A stretch of 64,000 bases of DNA from the NCBI GenBank assembly GCA_011009095.1, contig VTPC01091225.1:36354-100353 (forward strand). The letters are read 5' to 3'. Shown here in pieces: positions 50,083 to 62,311 of this stretch. A model generated the notes under the pieces. That model was given only the letters and a program-made list of their open reading frames with translations. It did no database searches and was not told the origin of the DNA. Position 1 is the first letter of the stretch, and every line of letters begins with the position of its first letter. A program made the position numbers and the translations under genes. The stretch comes from Ignelater luminosus. Taxonomy: Eukaryota > Arthropoda > Insecta > Coleoptera > Elateridae.

Positions 50083-50457
50083 TGGGTTTGTTCCAGCAGC
50101 AGTCACAAACGATTGCCAACCGTTTAGCGTTCCAGCAGAAGAAAGTCGAGTAAGTTGACTGGTAGCCAGATGTTCCAGCAGTAACTGTTTACAAATCGTT
50201 TGGAAATCGTTTGTTAAAATTCCTGGACTTTTTACAAAATTTTCTACGATCATGCACATGCGCACCTATTCATCAATTGCGCGCATTCAACAAACAAAAT
50301 GGACGCTGACATCTGGCGGTTATCTTGCAAATTACAATTTGTCAGACTCTTTTTCCAGCTGGATTAATGTTTTCAACTAGTTTCTGATTTTAAATAAGTT
50401 AAGTACTAGTTTGCAAGAAATCACAAACCGTTTGTGATTTACTGCTGGAACAAACCT
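50083..50457. mobile_element. MITE-like element with inverted terminal repeats
   Basis: GGTTTGTTCCAGCAG at 50085 is matched in inverted form at the right end (ctgctggaacaaacc, 50442-50456), and the similarity continues inward through a TCACAAACG-like stretch, about 30 bases per arm. TA dinucleotides stand just outside both arms (50081-50082 and 50458-50459), as expected of Tc1/mariner-type targets, though with one unmatched base. There is no coding capacity. The interior holds further copies of the caaacgattg motif in both orientations. Confidence 0.7.
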
Positions 50458-50559
50458 TATACATGAATATTCTATGGTTACAAGTTATTCGAACAGCAAT
50501 TCCTTGTTTAACAGCTACTTAAACAGAAACGTCTCGAGTAACACTACAAAATAGATGAA

Positions 50560-51390
50560 ATTGAGATTTACGAAGGGAAAACAGCGAAAAGGATTTATCC
50601 TACATTAGGTGATTCATGTCTTTTCGATGCAACAACAAACAATAAGCATCGAAGACGTACCACGTCCTGGACTTCCAAAAAGTTCATGATATGATTTTGT
50701 CCAATAGACAAAGTGAAAGTGCGCAAACCACAGGTATCTTCACTGAGCGAGTTTACTTTATTTTACATAAAGCAAATTTGTATACAAATGTCAGCCGCCC
50801 GTTTACAAGTAAAGAGAAATTTCGGATTTCTTTGCGGCATTTTGTGAAATTGGATTCGCCACTATATACCGGAAACGAAATAGCAATACAAACAGTGGAC
50901 TGCACTAGGTAAGCCGGCTTCGAGAAAGGTGAAAAGCGTCCTTAGCAAGGTTATAGCGTCAGTGTTTTGGAACGCGAAGAGAACTCTCCTTATTGGAAGA
51001 CGAAAAGTATTACTGGAGTATACTACGCTCCAGTTTTGGAGAAACTGAAGACAGGATTTCTGAGCAAAAATTTACTAAACTAAGGTTGCTATCGTGTGTT
51101 TTCGAAACTTGAAACTTTCCTGGCTAGATAAAAATCTGGCTCAAACGATGAGGTGATACGGAACGTAAACGAGCGTCGTGTCGCTGAGCAACAATTGACA
51201 GAAATAAGGTTTGAAATTTATCTGTATCCACTCTCTCTGTTTATCATCTGTTTGCGAAACACAAAACTTTGCTGACTTAACAAAGATTTTGGTCAAAGGT
51301 GATACAGAGCGTAAACAAGTATTTTGAGGGTCTCGAAGAAACTCACTTTCGCGAAGGATTCACGAACATGGAGAAACATGAGGCTTGGCT
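50560..51390 (+). mobile_element. mariner transposase pseudogene, truncated by a LINE
   Basis: Plus frames read TISIEDVPRPGLPKSS (about 50640-50690; SIEDEPRPGRP in relatives), VHDMILSNRQSESA then VYFILHKANL (50684-50780, second HTH). KVIASVFWNAKRTLL follows (about 50945-50995; the VMATVFWDARG block with its catalytic Asp replaced by Asn). The C-terminal signature VIQSVNKYFEGLEETHFREG ends near 51360. Part of the C-terminal region appears twice (51145-51175 and 51298-51330). The coding trace stops near 51390 where a minus-strand LINE begins. Confidence 0.75.
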
Positions 51391-52700
51391 TCCATGCTCT
51401 CAGCTACTTGTTTCCACTTCTTACGGTCCTTTGCTCTTTCTCGCCAGTCTTCTAAACCTATCTCCTTCATATCTTACTTTACTGCTTCTAGCTATTTTTT
51501 TCTTGGGCGCCCCCATCTCTTCTTCGCTCCTTCCCCTCCGTATAACACTTTTTTAACACATCTTTTTTCTGGCATTCGAACGGTGTATCCTAGCCACCTA
51601 ACCCTTTGTGCCCGGATTTTCTGTACATATCCATTGCCTCTTGGTTTGTGCGTTTTCTCCACGTTCCATCTGTTGTTTTTATACCTCCATAAATTTTTCG
51701 TAAGATTTTTCTCTACCAAATTTCTATTGTCATTTCATCTTGTTTCCTCATTGTCCAAGCTTCGCATGCATATAAGGCTACCATATCAGGTGACACAGCT
51801 TCATTTTAAGCTTTTCTCCTCCTTTTTTTAAAATTTCCGCTGGTATTCTATTTTCCCCTGCGCTCTTTTTGTTCTTAAGTCCTTTTATTACTTTCTGTAT
51901 CCCTTGGTCTGTTGGTTCGTTTACTTGGTCTTGTTCACTATTTCTTTCTTGGTCTTGTATTTTCCGTGCTTTTGTTTGTTTTGTTCTTCAAGATATTGTG
52001 CCCATCTACCCAGTTTTTCTGTCGTGTCTCTGAGGAGCAATCCTTCCTTACTTCTGCAGTAGTGTTTTAGTATGTTTCGTGTTCTTTGTTTTTTTAACTT
52101 CATGGTAGAAGTTTCTTACGTTTTTATTAATATAGTGATCTTCTATACTTTTAACTGCTTTTCTAGGTATTCTCTCTTCGTTTTTCTGCAAATTCTATTA
52201 GCTTCTTTTCTTTTTATTTCGTATTTAGCTATAGTTTCTGGTGTTCTATTGACATCTTTTTCCACCGTTGCTCTATTTCTTTCTATTAGTGCGTTTTTAA
52301 AGTTCTCTTCGTACCAAAACTTTTCTCTCTTTGGTTCGATATTTCCTAGCGTACTTTCTGCTGCTTCTGTCATTATCGTCTGTAACTCGGTCTCTAATTG
52401 TTGCGTTATGCTTTCTTATTGTAACCGCTCTACATTGCATTGTTTTCTTTCTTTTCATAGTTTTCCTCTTGCCGGCAATTGTTGTTTTAGCTGGGTTATG
52501 ACTAGTGTATGATCGCTTCCGGCATCTGCGTCTCTATAATTTCTGCAAGTTGTAATATCCTTGACGTGTTTGGCCAAAATTCTAATTTTCGTGAGGCTAT
52601 AGACATGATACCAAGGTGTCATAATCAAAAGTTTTCAGTTTTCTCTAATTTAAGCCAAATACTTTTGTCACAATCAGAATCTACCGGAATGTCGACGTTT
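51391..52700 (-). mobile_element. LINE with the reverse transcriptase core deleted
   Basis: High to low on the minus strand: DADAGSDHTLVITQLKQQLP (about 52475-52545, end of the AP endonuclease with the SDH motif), a connector (52143-52373 and 51921-52103), then SAGENRIPAEILKK (about 51830-51870; GPDGIPAEMLK in relatives). Within about 50 bases follows LYACEAWTMRKQDEMT (51740-51780), normally some 250-300 residues later. Then RVRWLGYTVRMPEKR and GRPRKK (51492-51620). The RT palm with YADD is therefore gone. The 3' end lies close to 51390 in a mariner copy. An ATT microsatellite (52711-52726) sits near its upstream edge. Confidence 0.75.
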
Positions 52701-53399
52701 ATTTTTTTACATTATTATTATTATTATCAAACCTTTCTAGAATACAATTAAAAGGCCTTATTTTGTTGATAAACTTATTTCTTATCAAAATTCAGTTGTG
52801 CTTTATGCTCTGAGCTTTGAAAGGAATTAGGATTATGACTTTCGATCAATTGATCCGATACAGAAACGTCTACTAAGGACATACCATAAATACAAAGGTC
52901 AGGTTTGGCGTTGACACATTACACCAACGCCGCGACATGGAGCTACTTAGAGCGAACAATGTTGATTTCATTTCAGAGGACCTCAAGTCACCGAACTGTC
53001 TACAATCTCATCTAACAACATTGAAGAGTTCAAAAAGATCAGGAGTGCTGCTGATGGTAAGGTCAATGCAAACTTGAAAGGCTGTGACATCCATGGAGAA
53101 ATTCGAAGATCACAAATCAAACTCTTTTTAAAAGACAAATCGTATCACACTTGTTTACGGAATAAAATTCAGTCAAATATCAATGAGCTCTTTATTTCTG
53201 GTATTAAGACAACTAAAAAGAAAAAGACGGAAACATCATGATAGCTGACAAATGGTGTACTTCAATTTTTATTTATTCAAAAACTTTGAAGCAAGTATAA
53301 AGCTGCTAAGTTCATCTAACCTTTGTACAAGGCTCTTAAAAGTGAAAGCCGTCTACAGATGTGTGATAATTAAATTTCACTTGGAGTAACATGTTCTTT
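52701..53399. other. No recognised gene
   Basis: A broken plus frame at about 52980-53240 (KVNANLKGCDIHGEIRRSQI) is not recognised and has stops close by. It may be a transposon relic. Confidence 0.35.
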
Positions 53400-53810
53400 G
53401 CAGGATGTTAGACTATTCATTTTCTATAATTCAGTAGACCACTACAATGTCTTCAAATACATATTAAGGGAAACTCATTGGCATAACTCTGGTCTATCCT
53501 TTGTGACGGACAAACGACTTATGTAGGTTCTGAATCTAATCCGTTCCTTTCGATCAGCAACCTTTGAGATCTACTAAAATCAGATTGTCACTGCCATTGG
53601 AGCATATTGGACTATGTTTTTAGTAGACTCTATATAGTATAGTGCTATCCTACAGTTTAAGGTCGACTCGGGACTACCAGAAATTATCTTTAAATACATT
53701 CAGGGAAATCCCATAGGCATGACGATTGTTTGGGCAGATCTTGGTCGAAATCTGATCCGTACCGCTCGGAGAGCAGTTTCCGCACAAGAAACTAACTCTG
53801 TTTAATAAAA
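53400..53810. repeat. Two imperfect copies of an about 200-bp unit
   Basis: The segments at about 53440-53560 and 53670-53790 share an ordered series of words: cttcaaatacat / ctttaaatacat, agggaaactcattggcat / agggaaatcccataggcat, and ctgaatctaatccgt / cgaaatctgatccgt. They look like an old direct duplication. Confidence 0.55.
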
Positions 53811-56800
53811 TCAGGGGGAAGCACGGCAATTATATTTGAAAATGATGTCAACTTTCATCCATATGATGCATTTTTTGCAGGACAGTAGGAAATAGCCAAG
53901 ATAATTGCTTGCATTACTTTTAATTTTTTTAGAGCTCACAAGACCTAATCTGCAATTTTCTTTGAAAGAGTTGACTTGGTGACAGGATTAACCTCCCCCC
54001 TCCTCTAGGCTGCTTGCAATCTGTTTAAAAATCGTCCTTTTTAAAGCCATCTGAGGTGACTCATGGTTAGGCTTTGCCATCCACCGGACTACCTGTGGTT
54101 AGATTCCACGCTTTCCCAGGCTTATGATCAGGTTTCATTCTCTAACAGCAAACAGAAATAAAAAGCATCTAAGACATCACAGCTGAACATAAAAACAAAC
54201 GAAAAACGAATAGATGCATTTTAAAAATACTATTGGAGGAAACCCTGCGGTTTCATTATTTTCTTATGAATTTCGATTAATTTTTTGTACTGGAATACTA
54301 ATTTCGGAGATATTTGAAGTCATTTCATTTGTTACAAGCTTTTATGGTCACTAAACCGTAGCTAGGTAACTTTTCCAACTGAAAATGAAAAAATGATTAG
54401 TAATTGGTCTTCAAACAGAAAAGAATAGAATCCCATGTTATGACTAGATAGGATGGGAGATCTTTATACTTTAGAAGTTGAGTCTGGATGCGATGCTATA
54501 CTATTTGTAATTTTATTTTTTACTCAGAATTGGTTATACGTAGAATTAATATTACAGAAAAAGTGCTTCTTTAACTATCGTGTAACACGCCCCAAGGGAA
54601 GAACACTAAATAAAAACGGGCATAAACCTTTTTTTTGTTACGGAAATTGATCTTGTAAATATTCTATGAGTAAAGTGTATAACGTGTAACTTTTATCAAC
54701 AGCGTATGTATATCTTTCATCTAACGTGTGTACTATTTGCAAAATTCCCCAATTTATTGTAACTCTGTTGTCAGCGTAGCGAATTGTAAAAATTGCTCTG
54801 TTTTATTATAAAAATTTTCTTCTCTGTTATTCCATTGTGATATATATGTTTTTGACTGACGGAAATGACCTAATAAAACTTTCATTTCAAACAAACAATT
54901 CCAGGTGGTTTATGAAATGCAAAAGAGCTAGAGCCAGTCTTTTTTTACATGTTCCTGAACCCTAATATGTTCACACTTGTCAGTCTAACGCTAGCCAATC
55001 TCCTAACCTTTGACCTACATAGCTTTGATGTTCCTCTCGCTACCTTGCTACAAAATAGAGTGATATACGTGCAAGGCGTCTATCCGTTTTCTGACATTGA
55101 TTATCTATTTTTTGCTTTGTTTATATTCCAGTTCTTGTATTTTATTTTTGTTTATTTATTTAGAATCTAAAAAGAAAAAGTTTAGTGGTTGCTTGCTGGT
55201 CTGACTGCGACAATATAAACGGTGGACTAAAAGTAATAAGTACAATAAGTACATGGGGGTGAGGAATTAGAAAATTGGAATTGTTACGTTTCTGCATTTT
55301 ATTTTGCTTGTGTAAGCTTATGTTGTTGAAATACATTTTCTTAATATTACATATGGATATAGATAGCAATGCATCAAAAGAAATCGTTTTATTTGCTTTT
55401 GAATGAGAAACTGTATGCATCTGCGATATGCAATTTGAAAGGTCGTACTGAACTTACGATACCCCAGAGCAAAGCGTTGTAACATCGAGTAACATACTAT
55501 AAATAAGACGTTTACGAAACAACTTTCTTTGAGCAATGGTTGAAATTGCTCTGGTTGTTTAATATTTATTTGGATTACATTCATTAGATTTAAAATCCTA
55601 CTTGAGGATAATACAGGACTTTATTGATTCGGTAGAATGAACCAAAATGGAAACTAACTTACTACTGAGTTGCGCATCAATAATTTCTCGTGCTAAAAAA
55701 TAAGTTTGTTAGGAATTAGAAAGAGAATTTTGGGATTTTCTTTTTTACAGCTTGAAATTTTCTCTGATAGATTACTTATTTACTGATTTATCTGCTATAC
55801 TCTTGATCACATAAGAGATCTTGCAATTCAGGGCTTCAGCCATTCACTTTGATCGATTTATTTTCTTATATTTACAAGTGCTTTTTATTAATATCTACCT
55901 CGCATAACAAATCCTCAAGACAGAAATCAAAATAAAAAAAAGCCATGGAAGTATATGCAATGACCTGATAAACTTTGTAATAGCAAATCACGCTGATAAC
56001 TGTTTCAACACCCGCAATCTAATCGATTTAAGTCTTGCCCAAAAGCTCTAATTATATTGATACATTACCACGCCAATTTCCTACAGTTTGAATATTTTAA
56101 AAATTGTTGAATTTTAATTTCTTTCCAACAATAAGCGCCTTGTTAAATGTCAGGCAATATAATATCAAACGCTCACAATCTTTTGAAATTAAAGATATTA
56201 AAAACGAACTAAAGAGAAACGAATTACTACATTTCCTAGGAATGTGACAATTTCATTACGAATAATAAGAAACTAACAAACCGGTTTAACATAAAACCAG
56301 TAATTAAAAATGCGTGTCTGATTATAATAAAGATTAGTTTTCCATCATCAATATTCTGTTCTTATGTTCCATTCAGGAAATTAAAAACTATATAATCAAT
56401 CTTTTAAAAGTACCTTGCCTTAAAGAAAATAAATTAAGAACGGAAACATTGATAAGCAGCTAAACCTAGTTGAAGCGAAATTAGAATAATAAATAAAAAA
56501 GGTCATTAATAGGCAATGAAGTACGATATTAATAGATTCTACTAACTTTGTTATAGTATAAAGCACGGAGGGAGCAGGATTTATCTAAAACGACAAGTTT
56601 ATAAGATGTCGCTTCCAATGTTGCGCAAAGTAAACCTTTTGTCGATAGCAAAAAGTTACAAAGCGATGTCCAACGGTAATTTCATTGTTTGAGTCTTTCT
56701 TTGTAAACAGTAGCAGTAGTAGGTTTGTCTCGGTGCTTCTGAGACTAAAAATTAAATTGAAATAGAAAACGACGGAGTTGTATCTTGATTAGCAAACGGT

Positions 56801-57479
56801 TCGAGATAGATTCTCTTATAAAGCAACAAATATAAGACTTTGCAGAAATAATTTCATTTGTGTCTCGTAGTTTTTTCTATTTTATTGTGTTAAGCTGGCC
56901 ATCTTTGTTATACTAGTCCGTTCAATCTTGATTTCAAACATATTCTATTGGTCTAATGAATACTATTTAGTTAGTCGTTGGGGAAAGAGAAACTACGAAA
57001 GCAGGAAATGTTTATCAGATTGATAATCATTTGTCTACTTTCTACTAAGCTATTGCATAACTCTATTCCCACATCTTCTAAAGATTATTTAACAAAAATC
57101 TTAAAGAAATTTTCTTATTTCGATATGAAACCATCTAGCAACCCTTCATGGCAACTCACCATCCGACTTTTTCCTCTGACTCCGATTCTTCCGAATCTTC
57201 AACTAAAGTTACAACCCTACTTGTACATTTCATTACGGAAGATCTGTTATTGACTATATCATGATCACAGACTTTTTCTCAAGAGCTTCCGGCCTTTATC
57301 ACCACTTTGGTCACCTCAGCCACCCGCTTTTTTTGCTTCCCTGCCTTTTGTCAGAATGCAGATCATTTCAACTCGAACAAGGGTCATTGGAAGAAATTCC
57401 AGTCTCACGCAGGAAACACATTACACATATTAAAATGATCATCGTATCACGAATGTGTCAGAACCGAGATTCTCTGATG
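53811..57479. other. No gene seen
   Basis: AT-rich DNA, no recognisable coding block, RNA gene or transposon. Confidence 0.5.
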
Positions 57480-60000
57480 AACATACAGTAAAGCAAAATC
57501 TTCATCATGGATAACAAATTCTTGAGAAAACAGCTTCCATTCCCAGGTCGACAACTCTTCCTACCTTTTTGCTTAAATTCGCCAGTCTCTCTGTTCGATG
57601 ATTGCTATCCTCGAGGCAGTAATCGAAGATTTTTCTGAGACTGGTTCGTAGAAAACTTTCCATAAACCATATGCGTCCTCGGAAATCATCAATCCGCGAC
57701 ACCATTCCGTCGTCTCCCCAATTTGACTCTCAAGAGAAGAAGTCTGCCACAGTTTTTATGCTTCACCATAGAACTTATCAATTCAATTGCTATATTCGTT
57801 CTAGATCCTCTTCTATCTTACGAAAAATGGTGATGGTCGTCATAATACCAAAACCCAACAATTATCCGTTTTCCTGCAGGCCTTGGTCTGGTTAGCTACT
57901 CCAGGCTGGATCACCACGAAGAGAGCAAGTTGTAGAGAAAATACCAACACTTGTTGTATTACATAAATCAATTAAGCTATCAAAAGTCTTCCTGAGATCT
58001 GCTCTCTTGTTTGGGATCTGTGACATGAACCAAACAAATATAATCGCGCAAGTTTAATTTTTTCGAACGAAGGATGTTACTATTACGAGGATAGTAGAGA
58101 GCGTAATGTCATCAGATGGAACGTTCTCTGCGACGTTTTGCGAAATCCAAAGATAAGGATCTCGCTGAATTCAAATTTAAATGTTTGGAGTCTGTGGAAA
58201 ATTTCTGCTCTCTACTTTACCTTATCACCTCCATTGTGAACCGCTATTACCGTTGCAATACTTCTTATTTTATGAAAAACAACAACATAACAAACCCCAC
58301 TCATCTGTTCCCTTACAAGCCCTGATCTGATCGTTTATACCAGCCTCGATCATCATGAAGACAGGCCTTGGTCTGATTAATTGCTCCAGGCTGGATCACC
58401 ACAAAGACAGCAAGCTCTAGAGAAAACACCAACACTTCTTGCGTCTGAGATCTGCTCTCTTGTTTGAGTTATGTGGAAACTTTTTTTCACACTTGCCCTC
58501 AGAAATCGTCAGTTTCCTCACTTTGCCTTAGAACCTATCACCTCCATTGCGAACCGCTATTACCGTTGCAAATACTTTTTATTTTATTAAAAACAACAAT
58601 AAAACAAAGCCCTGGTCTAATAATTTATTCCAGCCTGCATTATCACGAAGGAGGGAAATTCTAGATGAAACACCAACACGTTTTACATCGAGGAAAAAGA
58701 ATCAGCAACTACCAATCTCGGGTTGACATTTTTGGCGACCTTCTCGCTGAAATTCATCAGTCTGTCTCTTTAACAATTGAGATATTCACAATAGGCCAAC
58801 TAACGTACTGAAAACTTTCATAAAATTTACTTTTTTGTTTGGTTTCTGTAGGAGATTTCTCCAGATCCTCTGCTCCCAGAAATGATCAGCCTGCGACCAC
58901 CATCACCAGAAGCTCTCGGCAGCATCTTGTCATAGAAACGTGTTATCTCTATTTTCTTTACGAATACTTTTTATGAAAGAGACGGGGTTCGTTATGATAC
59001 CAAATCCACCAAATCTCACTAATCCCCATTTGCAGGCTCTTAACCCTACTCAACGTCATTGTCATTGGAAGAAATTTATCGAAAGTTTAAAAACTACTGC
59101 GAGGGTGCACACACTATTGTCAAAACAGTCAAGCACCTCATCAGATTGTCAGAAACAGTCATAAACTTCCTAGAGTCTTTAGATCTGATGATTTATTCTC
59201 AGCTCTGACAGTTGGTTGTAACTGTTTTTTACCCTCTTGTCCGCCATTTCAACTAATTTTGCTAAATTTAGCGCCATCTGCCAGTTGATGATTTTCGACA
59301 TTTTCCGAAACAGTCAAGCTACGTCTGATCAGCAACACAGAGCTGTTTGAAGCGTCTCTTCAGCTCAATATCTATTGCCGTAGTTTGCTAAACAAGCTTT
59401 CCAGACTGTTATGCTCGCACTCTGCACAAAACCCCAGTATTGACTACAGTTTCAGGGCAAAGCAACCACTGTTTGTAAAAGTATTGTGGAAAGATTGAAG
59501 TTGTCAGAATCTAAGGTGCCCTTAAAACAAAATTATCTGTTACAGTCTTAATCATGGCGAAGACGGCAGATTCTGGAGAAAACATGAACTCTTTTTACAC
59601 CAGGGCAATAGAACTGGTAATTTTTAATACGAGGCCGACATCTTTACTTACCTTTTCGCTGATATTTGACAATCGGCATTCTTAACAAACTAACCGAGCG
59701 ATTAAAAAGCTCCTTTGTAGTTTGAGTTTCTCGAAGATTTCACGTCTCATCAGGTGAAGATTCTTATTGTATGAAAGATTTTCATGCCAGAAGAGATCTG
59801 AGACTGCTCTTCTGTTTCGCCACAGAGCTTGTCAACTCCATCTGGAACCACTATTTTCGTTGTCTTACGATCGTGAAGCCCAGCCAAGCTCTGCTTATCT
59901 CTTTTTGTATATGTCTACAGTCTTGCTCAATGTTATCTGCAAAGTATTAACTGCTGTATGTGGCCCGTTGAAAGGCAGAGTCTAACCCGTGTGCGTATTT
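57480..60000. repeat. Very degenerate tandem-repeat field
   Basis: Ordered blocks recur. One block is ccaggctggatcaccacgaa with agagaaaataccaacactt, seen at about 57901-57955, 58386-58440 and 58628-58680, and weaker at 57490-57535 and 59545-59595. A second is gatctgctctcttgtttg at 57997 and 58448. A third is cacctccattgtgaaccgct with attaccgttgcaa at 58229 and 58541, and weaker at 57773 and 59830. A fourth is the aaattc(g/a)(c/t)cagtct-type block at 57575, 58750 and 59665. Spacings vary (about 245, 420, 485, 900), so units have been lost, merged or expanded. No long ORF spans units. Confidence 0.65.
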
Positions 60001-62259
60001 AGCTTTCTTAAGAAGAATGAAATAATTGTATGAGAGCTAGTTTGTCTCCTGAACGATTTGTAACTTCTTATTTGATCTTTCGACTTTGAACGCTCCTTTA
60101 TTGACACTTTCTTCGATATTAAATTTTCCTTTGCTAGGACTAGCATAAAGACTTCTTCGGAAGCTTTTAACTACCGACGTCTCTTCCCGTATTATCAAAA
60201 TAATTCTTAAATTAGTTTCTAATTACGTTTCTTCTATTATGTTAGGACATTCCCAGATCAGGAAACCTGTAGATGACCGCAAAATGGGTGTCTTCCCTGT
60301 CTACCGCTGCCAGCTTCAGAATCTTTTCTGGAAACTCGCCCAATTTGCTTCAGGATTCAGTGACTTGCCTCCTTGCCTTAACTCTCCACATTCTTTTTAC
60401 TTGGGGAATTTAATTCTTTTTGTCTGCACGATCGCTGCAGCTTGCATGTCAAGCTTGTGGTATCTACCATACCTACAAAACTTTCATTTGCCTCATCATC
60501 GACTACAGATTCACCTCCTTATGATTTGATTGATTGATTGACTGCAGTTAAAGGATCAGATCATCTGAAGAAGAATTTTGGGTTTGAACTACTTCGGTGA
60601 AAGTTTCTGACTGTAAGAGATGCTACGTGCAGAAGGCAATTAAGGAAGAGTTTCCTACCTGCCTATTCGGCTCAAACACTATCTCTCCGAATTTCTGGCA
60701 TCACTCCTACATCCACCGCCATTGATAAGAAGTTATTTACTTCATTTCCTAAAACGTTCCGTGGCAGCGTATCTAATGGTAATACTAGAGGTTTCCATTC
60801 AAGTATTTTTGTGTGGTCGTCGACGTTTATTCTTTGAGTGGACGGCATTGTTTTGATGAAGAATGAGCCCGTATGGTTACAAATAAGAAGGAAGAGCTTT
60901 CATAGAATTGTGGTTCGTCCTTCTCCAGTGCTCAACCGAAAAATGTTACAAAATAATTATTTCATTACCAATTCGTACAAATAGTACTTTTTGCATCCAA
61001 AGAACGATTCAGATTAACTTACCTTTTGTTATCCTGCTGTATTAAGGTGTGGGTGCTGTTATATCATGTCTTTGTTTATCTGTATTCGACACCAACTAAA
61101 ATATTTTAGATTTTACCAGAGAAAATATCAGGCACTCATGCTTCAGAGGATAACGTTAGGAGGTATATAGCAGATGCTAAATGTTTTTGCTGGAATTGTT
61201 CCAAACTGTGTTGTGTTTAGACTTATCAAAGTTTAATACGTAAAATTACCAACTAGTACTACCAAATCCTATTAATACAATCTTAAATTACAGTGACCTT
61301 TCTGCGGTATCATTACAATAGTTGTATTCTGTAGTTGTAGTTGAGTTCATGAAATCCGATGTTCAAACCTTGAGCGTCGATACAAAAAATAATCTTCCTA
61401 AAACTCTAAAATAAATGGATTGTCTCTAAATATTTATTAAAGTAGTAACTAGAAACTTCTTAAAAGAAATTTAAGGCAGTTTCCGGGAATCTCTAACAAT
61501 TTGCATAAAGAATATCCACAAATTGGTATGCAAATTATCTTAAAACATTGAAAATTCATATCGCACTTCATTACAAGTCCGTTTTGAATATTTATAATGG
61601 TCAGGTGAATTAAAAACACTTCCAGCAATAGCATTTACAGTAATAATTTATTAAACGTTTGAAAATTTCAATTTTTTATTTAAATAGTAGTGGTATTTAA
61701 ATTTTTTAAGCTTAACAAAAGTAGGATGTTAAAATATTTAATTTCTTTATTTCTTCGTGTGAAATCGATTTAAAGCATTACAAAAGGAAACACGATAAGA
61801 AGGCAACTTCTCATTTCATTCCATACCCTTTCTTTTTGATAACATCAAATCATTAAGCAGTTGGGTTTAATAACAAACTGAATGAAAGCAACCTATAATT
61901 TTTGTTTCTTTTTTTTATTTTGTGAACTTAAATAGCTTTCCCAAATAATAAATCAACAATTTAAATGCGAACTGCAAAAACTATTGAATTTTTCTTTTTT
62001 TTGTGTGGAAACGGAAAAAAGTGTTTAAAGTCCGACAGATTCATTAACTAACTCCAGTATAATCTAGCGCAAAATAGGATTGAAACAGAATATGGAATTA
62101 TTGAATTTTTCGGATTATTGGGTGTTACGCTCCCGTTCATTTTAATTTCGTTACACGTACTAGATGCTAGGTGCGATTTTGAAATTTAACGAATAATAAT
62201 GCATTGAATGGTATAATTTACAAGTTATCTAATCAGATAAATGGACTATTGTAATAATA
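60001..62259. other. No gene seen
   Basis: It includes a 96-codon plus frame at 60239-60529 without recognised similarity, ending in a short (TTGA)n run near 60527-60542. The rest is AT-rich spacer. Confidence 0.4.
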
Positions 62260-62311
62260 TATAAGCTACAGGGTCAGGATCAGGGTTAAGCCTCTTTTCA
62301 CCTTGTAGCTT
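62260..62311. repeat. Short inverted repeat (hairpin)
   Basis: ataagctaca at about 62261 is matched by tgtagcttat at about 62302-62311, extended by a partly paired gggt/acct, around a loop of about 25 bases. AT-rich arms outside (taataatat / aataatatt) may extend it. It could be a small MITE core or a chance hairpin. Confidence 0.5.

Noticed and set aside
57261..59985. Several 66-76 codon plus frames in the degenerate repeat field
   Set aside because: They do not align with one another in frame between repeat units and have no recognised similarity, so they look accidental.
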